Of a stretch of DNA of 64,000 nucleotides, positions 23,052-33,072 are shown piece by piece. A program made the position numbers and the translations under genes. How positions within the stretch are numbered: the first letter of the stretch is position 1; each line of letters opens with the position of its first letter. Below the pieces are notes generated by a model. The model was not told where the DNA came from. It saw only the letters and a list, made by a program, of their open reading frames with translations, and ran no database searches. This stretch comes from Lyophyllum atratum (taxonomy: Eukaryota; Basidiomycota; Agaricomycetes; Agaricales; Lyophyllaceae), in NCBI GenBank assembly GCA_014905825.1, contig JACGCN010000009.1:1732021-1796020 (forward strand), in the 5' to 3' direction.

Positions 23052-23521
23052 TCATGAGTAACACTTCCATGCAAAAATGACGAAGCCAGGAGGAGGGACG
23101 CACCTGGGTCCTCCATATGGGCAAACAACCACTCCATCGCAGCCTCTGCGTCGCTGTTCCCCGTCGCGAGGAGCGCCTTGTGGCACCGGATCATGGGAAA
23201 GCCCATCCCTTCAAGCTGCGCCAAAGCGGCTGCGTTGAACTCGGGGAGTGCGGCAGCGGCTGGACGTCTCCAATTAGTCTTCGAAGGAAAAACGACGAGA
23301 ATGGTGGGAGAAGTACGTACCAGGCGCCTCGTGTGGGAGCTCTGTCTCGGAAGCCTGTAATCCGCGTCCGAGGTGTGGTTCGCCGAACTCGAGGACATCG
23401 TCGGAAGGCAAGACGACCGGGATATCTCTTCCATCGAGTGGGGTGATGCCTCGTTCTGGGAAGAATGGGCGAACGAAGAAGGAGGGGGACATACCAAGCT
23501 TCGAAGGTACCCAGTTTACGA
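23052..23521 (-). pseudogene. Partial UBP14 copy (UBA region, two exons)
   Basis: Copy of 15,666-16,134 in UBP14, covering the end of exon 10, exon 11 (DIPVVLPSDDVLEFGEPHLG) and the first UBA exon (LEGMGFPMIRCHKALLATGN), with both intervening introns. The two exons remain open with a few substitutions. On the left it joins pseudogene D' at a splice donor; on the right, at 23,521/23,522, it jumps to sequence equivalent to 18,346, so about 2.2 kb of UBP14 (16,135-18,345) is missing. This is the footprint of a segmental duplication followed by a deletion. Confidence 0.85.
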
Positions 23522-23989
23522 GTCAGGTGATCGTAAGAACACATCTTATCGAACTCTTTATCTTATCACAGCCGGGACCACTTTTCAATTGCGAACTTGT
23601 GATGGTTTTTATGTTCCTTTCGTTGTGAAGGGGCGTTTGGTATGCTTTCTTACCCCCCGTTGCCCCCCTCATGTTCGATAACTCACGTGTATGTCAGGGC
23701 TATGTAGGATCCTCCCTAACGAATGACAGTGGTGTCATTTCAATTTTCCCAAAACCGTCAGATTCGTGATGCGCGCTACTATGTCTACCAAGAGACATAT
23801 TGGAAGTAGGGTTTGTCAGAATGAGTGTACGTTTTTTCTATCTGACAGGCTGAAAGAGACAACCTCGTGCGTGCCACGTTGCACGGAGACAGAAATATGA
23901 CAGGTTGAATGGTTCGGGTCTTCCGAGACTGCTTCGCGCAACCTCTGCACCTTCGCCCGCCTGCCCCATTGTGATCTAAAACATCGACG

Positions 23990-26745
23990 ATGTCGGACCA
24001 TATTCCAGACGAACACATAGAGCACGGCGCTCATCCAGTTGTCTCGTCGCCAGTGTCGTCAAAGTAAGATCAGCGCTGATATTGGCGCCCATGATACGTA
24101 CTAAGGATTTGATTCCAGCACCTTAGTCGATCTTACAAGACTCATTCAGCACCAGAACCAAGTTATGCAGGATATGGCAGGTACGCGATACCGTTTATTG
24201 AACTCAATACATCAGCAAACGCGTTAATTTGGTCGATAGAGACGTCAACACGAGGCATGCGCGACCTCCTCGCTGTCCTCCGGAAGATGGATGACAGACA
24301 GGCCGCGGCGACAGGTCAGCGCCCGCAATTGGATGCTGCTTGTAACTTCTGCTAAAGATGCCGATACGCCCGAATCACAGCCTACTCGATGCAACCCATA
24401 CGCCCCGTTGCAGCCACAAGCTCCAGTGCTTGGTCGCCGTTGTTGCGATCACACTTGGAAAATATACAGCCCAGGGTCGACCGATGGCGAGGGACTTTGG
24501 ATACGTTGCTTGTTTTTGTGCGTTTACCAGCTCGAGATTCTAAACATCACATAATGACTGTCAAGATTTTAACACTCACCGTCAGGTCGCACTATTCTCT
24601 GCCGTCGTCACCGCTTTCTTCATCCAGTCGTTGACAGGTCTTTCCGAAAACACTGGGAAGCGGACGAACGAGCTCCTCGCAAACCTGACCGACATTATCA
24701 TCATGCTCCACCGTGCTGATGCCACTGTTTTGGACTTCACTCCTGCCATCCCCTTTAAACCTGAACCTAGCGACGTCCGCCTCAACGTCTACTGGTCGGT
24801 CTCTCTAATTCTCAGTGTAAGTCGCAATCATTCCCAACTCAAATGTATCTAAGGAGGAATTTTATCCAGGTCTCCATCGCATCCCTTGCTGTGACGATTC
24901 GGGGATATGTCTCGATGATAACACGCTCTCGGTATACCTACGCGCATGAGAAGCTAACAGAACTTCATCTACGCTGGAAAAAGACCAAGAACCTTCTTGG
25001 TCCTGCCGTAGAAGCTCTTCCGCAGCTACTGATACCTCCGGTTATACTCTTTGTCGTAGGCTTGCTCGACACCCTGGTGTCCCTATCCTTTCCAACGTCC
25101 ATCCCGTTTCTGCCCATTCTCGCTGCCGCCATCATTTCGTGTGTTTTCGCTGTGGCTGTTGGCATGTATACTTTATACACAGTCATACATGGATGTATAG
25201 ATCGTTCACAATCCCCATTCCAATCCACCCTTTCTTCTTGGTTGTCGTCCCTCGCTCTCCCTGATCGAAATCTGTACGTACTTGAATGCGATTCGGCCAC
25301 ACATAACTGATATCTAATCGCGTAGGAACAACCTCGCCACCTATCATGAAGCGTTCCACTCCGCTATCCAGGGTACACATGACGATGATGTGCTTGACCA
25401 AGCAGTGGCGGCAGTTGATTCATTAATTGCAGAACGAAGAAGAGCACCGTCCGCCCGTGAACCTCCGAAACCAGTTGAGGTATCGAGAAAAGAAATGGAG
25501 ACATTCACACATCTGCTTTCATCTGAAGTTTCCGTCCGCGCGAATCACGCTGTTGCAGCCGGGATTTCGAGGTCCCTTGTCAGTTATACTACGTCTGATT
25601 CCCAACCCAATTCCGATGTTCAAATTCAAGGTGAGTCATACATCGCACCTTTGTTCAGCCGTGTTCTTATGCCTCGATTCATAGGTTACTTATACAAGCC
25701 CGAGGACAGGATCGACCTACTCAACTTGCTAAACGCCGCCGCAGGGAGGCAGCCCATAGCTCGGTGGTCCTCGCATTTCACCACTGCCATGGCACTGTTA
25801 TTATGCTGTGAAACGTCCGATAGCTGGATCCCACAGTCTACCCCCAGCTTCCCAAGGCTCAGTCAATCTGCACCAGTGTTGGCACTATTGCTGACGCCCT
25901 TTGAAGATGTCTGCCTGGGCCTCACTGAGAAGCGACTGCGGTGGGCGGTGGGTTCACCGATCGTATACTACGCCTATGAAGTTCTCCTTTCCGAATTGAA
26001 GGAGTCTCACCCAACCCTAGGTCATTCCAACGACATAAACTTTCTTTATACAGCGATGGAAGAGCTCATGTTATCCCAATCGGAGAGAACGCTGGGTGAT
26101 GTACGCGTTATCCTGCAGCTGTGGCTAGCAGTAAGCACAGATACCCATACACCGCTTCTTCTCCGTATTCGTTATCGCGGCGAATCCCCCAACAAGGTTC
26201 CACTTCATGAGGCCCTTGCGCATTGGATAATCATTCCAAGGATGTCGAAACTCACACCGGCTGAAATAATGCGCGGTGTTCAGCAAGTCGTTACCTTCAG
26301 TAAAGACCGCCAACTCATCAACGGACTCGAGGAGCTCAGGTGGATTTTATTCCTCTGCGAAGAGCTCTTCGCATCGATTTTCCAGAACTCCTTCGAGGAC
26401 AAGTCGCAGCTGTATCCTGGGCTTCTGGAAATCTGTAAAAACCTGGTGTTCATCGCCTTGGAGACACATGGGCAATACACGCATCTCGTCGACGGAAGGA
26501 TGTGTTTCTGCAGCGTCAGTTGCTATTTCAGACCCCTTATCATCAAGCTGCTCAGCGAGGTCCTCCACAATGCTCCGGACGTACGTCTCGACCATCAGAC
26601 CTGGCATGACCTTTCGTCTGGCTTGAAACAAGATCTTTCGCATCAAGACGAAACTGCAGACCGGAGCTGGTCCACAACCGAGCATCGCCGCCAGGTCAAG
26701 CAAGATATCCTTGCCAACCTTCAGCTGCTCGCGCCCATCTCCTGA
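23990..26745 (+). CDS. DUF6535-type membrane protein B
   Basis: Paralogue of DUF6535-A with 782 residues. Exons 23990-24063, 24119-24180, 24240-24314, 24381-24517, 24586-24816, 24870-25273, 25326-25630 and 25685-26745 join in frame. The four membrane helices are conserved (LLVFVALFSAVVTAFFIQ; the SLILSVSIASLAVTI helix; LLIPPVILFVVGLLDTLVS; AAAIISCVFAVAVGMYTLYT). It has one more intron than A and C (25274-25325); the aligned DNA is translated as exon in A. Intron 25631-25684 is 54 nt and stop-free, as in A. The 5' flank and first exons are nearly the same as in A, but the C-terminal third is clearly diverged from A and C. No D-like gene follows it. Confidence 0.85.
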
Positions 26746-27635
26746 TAATTGCGAACCCCAAGTCATCGCGTGGTGAAGGATTCGAGGACGAAGATGAGCT
26801 GTCGCAGTTAACCATATCATACATGTGGGGCGTCATGATACCTTAGCGTATTATATACGTCGTTTCTTATCTTTTACGCCGGTGTCACCAACTGGCGGCT
26901 ACGAGATACATGCCGCCAAGGGATACTGTGTGGATGCTTCACTATTCGATCTAGACAGGCGCCGTTACACACGATCTTGTCGTCGCTTCTCGTAGATGGC
27001 GAGTCGGAGTCACTTCTGTAGGCAGCTGTTGTATTTCGCTACGTTTGCAGCATGTGTAGTTTAAACCTAATGGGCGACAGATTCGGTCACTCCGAACCTG
27101 GTCCGAGCGCCTCAGGTCAAGATCATGGCGGTCTTAGAGAGAAATTCAGGTCTGAGTCGGTTCAGAACACATCCATCTAATCTTATCTCATCACTCCTAC
27201 ACACCCCTTGTTGTTGGTACCTTTCACATTTGTTGTGTTTCTTTTCCACCAAGAACAAGCGCACTCTCAGTACCCTCTCTTCTGCTTTTCCGCTTCCATC
27301 TTCGTGATCTTGAGCTCCTCAGACCCTGTATGCCAAGATGAGGACCTTTCGGATGGGGTGACAGCGGCGTATTTCAATTTTTCCCAGACCAGGCACATTC
27401 GTGATGGACTTGGACACGGACAACTTGACGCGCTCACCCTAGCTTAACGATAGTAGGGTCTGTCTATATAGGCGCGTTTTATATTCTGTCCGGCACACCA
27501 GTGCGCGTATCAACCTCGTGTGGACCACGACATACGGGAACCGAAATAGGACAGGTGTAAAATCTCAACTTCCCCAGATTGCTGTTCAGCAACATCCCTC
27601 CACCACCACCAGTCCCTACCCTAAGACGTTGGACA
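26746..27635. other. Intergenic between DUF6535-B and -C
   Basis: No gene seen. The part from about 27,330 to 27,635 is a diverged version of the A and B upstream region (cattcgtgatgg, then the accgaaatag-gacaggt stretch before the start), so gene C brought its own promoter copy. Unlike A and C, there is no trace of a downstream ULD-PAH copy after B. Confidence 0.5.
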
Positions 27636-30373
27636 ATGTCGTATGATTCTAAGGCCTTAGAACCACAGCCAAACGTTCACCCAGCCCCATCGTCACCAGG
27701 GGCGTCGGAGTAAGATCGATTACAAATATTGGCGCCTACGTTTCGAACTGACGCACGAATCTCTCCAGCAACTTGATCATCGATCTTACGAATCTCATTA
27801 GACAACAAAACGAAGTTATGCAAGATATGGCAGGTATGTGCTGTACTTGACTGAACTTGATATGTCGGCAGACCCAACCGAATTTCAAGATGTATCAACA
27901 CGAGGCATGCGGGATCTCCTTGCTGTTCTTCGGAAGATGGACGATAGACAGGCAGCGGCAACTGGTAAGTACTGCCACACAATGCGCTCATAAACACTGC
28001 TAAACCCGTGGTATGACAGCACAGTCCATGCAACCCATTCGCACTGTCTCAGCAACGAGCTCCAGCGCCTGGTCGCCTCTGCTACGTTCCCACCTCGAAA
28101 ATATACAGCCGACGGTAGATAGATGGCGGGGGACACTGGATACATTGCTTGTTTTTGTGGGTATCGAGCTTGGGTCTCTAGCCCCCAAAACTGGCTCGTC
28201 AATCGTCTGATACTATCCTCTAGGTGGCACTTTTCTCTGCCGTGATCACCGCGTTCTTCATTGAGTCACTCAAAGGGCTTTCCGAAGATACAGGGAAGAG
28301 AACGAACGAGCTCCTTACGAACTTGACGGACATTATCATCATTCTCAACCGTGCCAACGCCTCCATTTTGAACCCAACGCACGCCAGTCCTTTCAAGCCT
28401 GAACCCAGTTCCATCCGTCTGAACTTCTATTGGTCCATCTCACTAATTCTCAGTGTAGGTCGCCATGCTGAACGCCATATGCCATATGAGTGCCTGATAA
28501 GCCATCTATGCACAGGTCTCCATCGCTTCCCTTGCAGTAACGACTAGGGGTTATGTATCAATGATCACACGTTCTCGTCGTCCCCAGGCACACAAAAAAC
28601 TCACGGAACTTCATCTACGCTGGGAGAAGACCAAGAAGCTTCTTGGTCCCGCCGTAGAGGCGCTTCCGCAGATGTTGATTCCGCCTGTCGGACTCTTCGT
28701 CGTTGGCCTACTGGACACGCTGATTTCCATATCTTTGCCCAGATCCTCCCCGTTCTATCCTATCCTCGCAGCCGCTATCATTTCTTGCATTTTCGCTACG
28801 GCCGTTGGCGCGTATACTCTTAGCACCGTCATTCATGGGTGTGTCGACCACTCGCGATCCCCGTTCCAGTCCACATTATCGTCTTGGATATCTGCCGTAT
28901 CTCTCACCGGTAAAGCCCGTATAGCCGACGGAGAACTCAAGGAGAATAATTGGACTGCCGAGCGCCATGCAGCATTCCATTCTACTATCCACAATACCCA
29001 TGATGATGATGTGATTGATCAAGCAGTAGCGGCTGTGGAATCTGTAATCGAAGAACGGCGAATCGTGACAAACTCCCCGCATGGTCCTCTAGAAGCCATC
29101 GACGTATCAGAAAGCGAAATGGAGACTTTCAAGTACCTGCTCTCTTCTGAAGTCTCCTACCGCGCCAATCTCGCCATCGCCACTGCCATTTCCAGATCAC
29201 TTATCACTGTCCCCGCTGGTTCTCATTCGCCGACAAGTACCAAGGCGCCGGTCAAACGTGAGTTGTATATCACATATGTATCACGTACTGGCATGATGTT
29301 CCGCTCTAGGATACTCGTACGGGCCTAAAGACAGGATGACGTTGCTGGATTTGCTACGCACCGCTCCAGGGACGCGTCCCATCGCTTCGTGGTCTTCAAG
29401 CTTCACGACGGCTATGGCACAGCTGCTATGCAGCGGCATCTCGTCCCGGTGGTATACGGAATATAGCACAAGCCCGTTTGAATTTCTTAGTCAAGCTGCG
29501 CCAGTGCTGTCCTTGTTGCTCATGCCCTTCGAAGACGTCAGCCTCGAGACTCATAAGAATCGGCTATGGTGGTCTGTGGAATCGCCAGTTCTGTACTACG
29601 CCTATGACGCGCTACTCGCGAAGTTGATGGGGTCGCACCCAGGTCTGGGCTCTCCTGGCGTCACAGACCCCTCGACCGAGCTCCATGCTGTAGTGGAGGA
29701 ACTCATGACATGCCAGTCCAAGGGAGTGCTCGATACCGTGCACGTTATCCTGCAGACGTGGTTACGAGCAAGCACAGAAACCCACACCCCGCTCCTGCTT
29801 AGTATCCACTATCGTGGGCAGCCATCCATCAAAGTCCCGCTTCCGGAATCCTTTGCGCATTGGATCATAACTCCCGGGATGTCGAAACTCACATCAGGCG
29901 AAGTCATGCATGGGGTATACCAAGCCGTCAATTTCAGCAGGGTCCATCATCTCGCCAGCGGACTTGAGGAACGCAATTGGATCATATTTCTCTGCGACGA
30001 GCTCTTCACATCCATTTTCCGGGACTCCCCTCAGGATAGGACACCTCTGTATCCTACGTTGTTGGCAATCTGCGTCGAGCTCGTATTAATCGCCGTGGAT
30101 ACATATGGATCGTATACGCATCCTGTCGGGGAGAGGGCCCGCTTCTGTACTGTCACTTGCCAGTTGAAACCTCTCATCATCAGGCTTCTTGGCGGAATTC
30201 GTCAGAACGCGTCTAACACACACCTGGATCCTTCGACTTGGAACAGCATCTCGTCGGCTTTGCAGCGAGGTATTTCGTCTCAGGATGACCCCAGCTGGTC
30301 CACGATACAGCATCGCAACGAAGTCAAGCAGGAAATTTTGGAAGCGTTCCGACAGCTTGCGCCTCCAGGCTGA
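27636..30373 (+). CDS. DUF6535-type membrane protein C
   Basis: Third paralogue, 795 residues. Exons 27636-27709, 27769-27833, 27890-27964, 28020-28156, 28224-28454, 28516-29257 and 29310-30373 join in frame. The same four membrane helices are present (LFSAVITAFFIESL; SISLILSVSIASLAVT; LIPPVGLFVVGLLDTLIS; AAIISCIFATAVGAYTL). Its last intron is 52 nt, so unlike the 54-nt introns in A and B it must be removed to keep frame, which supports splicing at the same place in all three genes. The first two thirds are the most diverged of the three, but from about 29,820 onward the coding sequence and 3' flank are almost the same as A from about 21,000, a sharp change that suggests gene conversion or unequal crossover. 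Confidence 0.85.
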
Positions 30374-30659
30374 CCGCCGTCCATTAGGAATATATCGCAC
30401 CGGTTATGCTACCCGCAGTATAGTGGATCCGCACTACGTACACTTGCATTCCTTTCTTTAGTCCCTACATATATATCCGTGGAAAGCCGGCTACGAGTAA
30501 CGAATGACGCCATGTCATACGTACCAGCATCTCATAAATCGATACATCTTCGAGTTCAAGTTACTCATCTCCTTTCATCACTCCTCTGCCGCCGCATCCC
30601 ATCTTCGTCAGCTTCGCCTCCGCACTAGCAGCTTTACCCGTTGACGACCACCTTGCCAT

Positions 30660-32684
30660 TCATGGGGTGAGGAATCTGGAAGAAAACTCGGCCAACAGAT
30701 CCGGAGAATCCTTAAACAGGATCTGCGCCTGACCATATGCCTCAGCCTACAAAGTCGTATACTGTTCGACGCATGCCTCGATATATATGTATAAAATAAG
30801 CTCACAGTGTCCAGACGTTCCGTCGCATACATCCCAAAAAGGTCTAGAACCTTCTTGTATGTGTCGCGGTCATCCAAATACCGGTGCGCTACCTTGTCGA
30901 GATAGCTCCTAGCACGGTCGTACTGATCCATAACAAAATCTGCCACTGGCTCGAAGGGTGCGGTGACAGCGACCAGAGGTTGATCGTTTCTGTCTGTGGA
31001 GTTGTCGCTATGATAGCCGACGGGGAAAAGTAGATTAAAGCCTCGAATTACGTCCGGATATCCATCGAAGAGCAGGACGACCTTTTCAATGGTTGTTAGG
31101 GTGTCTATTCTGGGGATAGAAGCCATGAGAGCGGGAACTAGGATGGAAGGACGAAAACGACTAACTTATGGCCAAGAAAATCCTTCAAGATATCCATGAA
31201 AGCGTCACACTTTTCTGGCAGGTATGTCTTAACGGTATTGATATAGCTCCACGCATCGGTCAGGCTAAGATCCTCCAGCCGCACGAGGAATCGTCGGAAG
31301 AAGCGGATGTCGGTGCATTCAAAATCAGGGTCATTTACTGTCGCTTTCGATGCTGTAGTGGAAAGAGAAGAGGTAGATCGATTCATGCGCGGGAGTAGCA
31401 TTGGGGTCCCCTGTATCTCCTCCTCAACGAATCCTCTTTGTACACGAAAGAATGTTCCACAGGACGGGCTAAGAAGGCGTAGGGTTGTGAAATATCCGCA
31501 AGGGTAGTTGTAAGAACGGATACCCGTACCATATCACTTCGTCATTCAGGGATGCATGAGTACAGAAATAAGTGCAGGTAGGGCATCGACGACTGTCATT
31601 ATCCGTATCTCGAGTCTTCAATCGTAAAACGACATGCATGGTGATCGTTGTTCCGGGTTTCACAAGTGCGTGCCATGTATTGTGATCATTTAGAGCCTCT
31701 GCATCGCCATTTGTGAGGGCGTAGTCACCGCGCTCCACGAAACGACGTCCCCTTCGTTTTCGAAACATGAACTTGAGTAGATCTTCAAAATCCTAGTGGA
31801 AGGAGCGTGCGTAAGAAATGTTGAAAAAAGAGAGCTAGCGACTCACACTGCGCGTATGGCAGAACTCCATCGGTAGGCTGGTCTTTATATTCATGGCATC
31901 GATGAAATATATCGGCTTCGAACACTCCCAAGGATATCCCAGTTGACGAGGATTCTGTTCTGCAAATATTCGTAGAGCCATCTGCATGACTGATGTGACC
32001 TTGGACGACGGAGTCAAGGCTTTGAAGGTATGATTAACAGGGAATGCAGCATACCGTAAAGTTTGCTCGAAGCTCATCCAACTCTCTTCGGTATTGTGAT
32101 ATCATGTTGCGAATTTCGGCGCCTTTGAAGTAGCGAGTCCACGTCTGGCTGTCGCGTACGGTTTCGTTGATTTGGACGGATAATTTTGAGATTCTCCTTC
32201 AGCTTATGATTAAGCACTTCGACCTCACTAAGAATATAAGCACAACTTACTCTAGAAAGGCATGGCAACGAGCGGTGAACGTTGATGGTGGCTCACGTCC
32301 GTCGGAGTACGACTGCAGAGTTTCGCTGATCGTTACAATAATGTTGACGAGGCTCTGCGCCAAGTCTCTAAAATCATCGCGGTTCTGACGGGCAAGCTGC
32401 CAAGGACATAGCAGAGCTTCAGGATCATGGACAGAACGTAGTGTTCAAAGCAGTCACCCATGTACCTGTATGATTTCCAGAATCTGAATGACTATGTTGG
32501 CCGCGACCTTGACGTATGGAACCGACGCAAGCTCTCCTGAGTTTCCGACCGCCTTTGCCATGACTATCAGGCTATCGATCCATGTAGCCGAAAGTTGGGG
32601 ACGAGACTTGAAAATCCTGATCGCGAATACCCTGCCTATCATGGATCTCCGTGGTTGTGCGTCCAGTTGAATTGCAGGAGCCAT
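30660..32684 (-). CDS. Ubiquitin-like (ULD) - zinc ribbon - double PAH protein (gene D)
   Basis: Function unknown. Exons 32684-32466, 32396-32251, 32196-32055, 31981-31847, 31792-31530, 31468-31166, 31109-30806 and 30746-30660 join in frame to 532 residues. Residues 1-169 are helical and resemble the N-terminal domain of fungal STAND/NLR-like proteins (AANIVIQILEIIQ...RNRDDFRDLAQ). Residues 170-290 match the fungal ubiquitin-like domain that begins PIYFIDAMN and ends with a W-x(3)-VKPGTTITMHVVLR strand. CPTC and CPSC about 17 residues apart form a likely zinc ribbon. Residues 373-440 match the Sin3 PAH1 pattern (DAWSYINTVK...FMDILKDF...IDT...LFDGYPDVIRGFN then P-x-GY). Residues 455-530 form a second PAH-like unit (RSYLDKV...YKKVLDLF...LFKDSPDLLAEF). 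PAH units dock transcription-factor helices in Sin3, so a nuclear or scaffold role is an inference. An alternative ATG lies 27 bases upstream. Confidence 0.75.
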
Positions 32685-33072
32685 CGTGTTTGCTAGTAGG
32701 GTTGAGCTCATGAGAGGAAGAAGCAAGCAGTTTGCAAGTGGCAAGGCATATGGGTAAGAGCGTCATTTTGGCGCCCAAAGGCTGTTCGGGTCGTGGTTAA
32801 GGCGGTGTTGGCACCGTGCAGTTGGATTATCAGATGAAGAGCCTTAAGATAGTGAAATCTGGGAGAAAAAAGTATCACATAAGAAACGAGAGCCGGACGG
32901 TTGGAGAAACGCCTATAATTTCTTGGAATTTCTGTGTAGTCGCAATTGTTGGTCTTAAAAACGGAGGATAGTTGTGGCAGTGCAAGCAAGCACGTGGAAC
33001 CATGGAGCACGTGCTAATTTTTTTCTCTATCAGATTTGTCCTTGCCCTCAACCACCATCTCCACGAACAGCG
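32685..33072. promoter_or_regulatory. Divergent intergenic region, gene D / SSZ1
   Basis: About 390 bp between the start codons of gene D (-) and SSZ1 (+). It must carry both promoters. No clear TATA box or repeated element was recognised; a CT-rich tract lies just before the SSZ1 start. Confidence 0.5.

Noticed and set aside
32197..32250. A 23-nt intron in gene D ending at the nearer TTAG
   Set aside because: It would lead into a frame lacking the conserved helix; the 54-nt choice with branch-like CTTAATC keeps the whole 532-residue frame.
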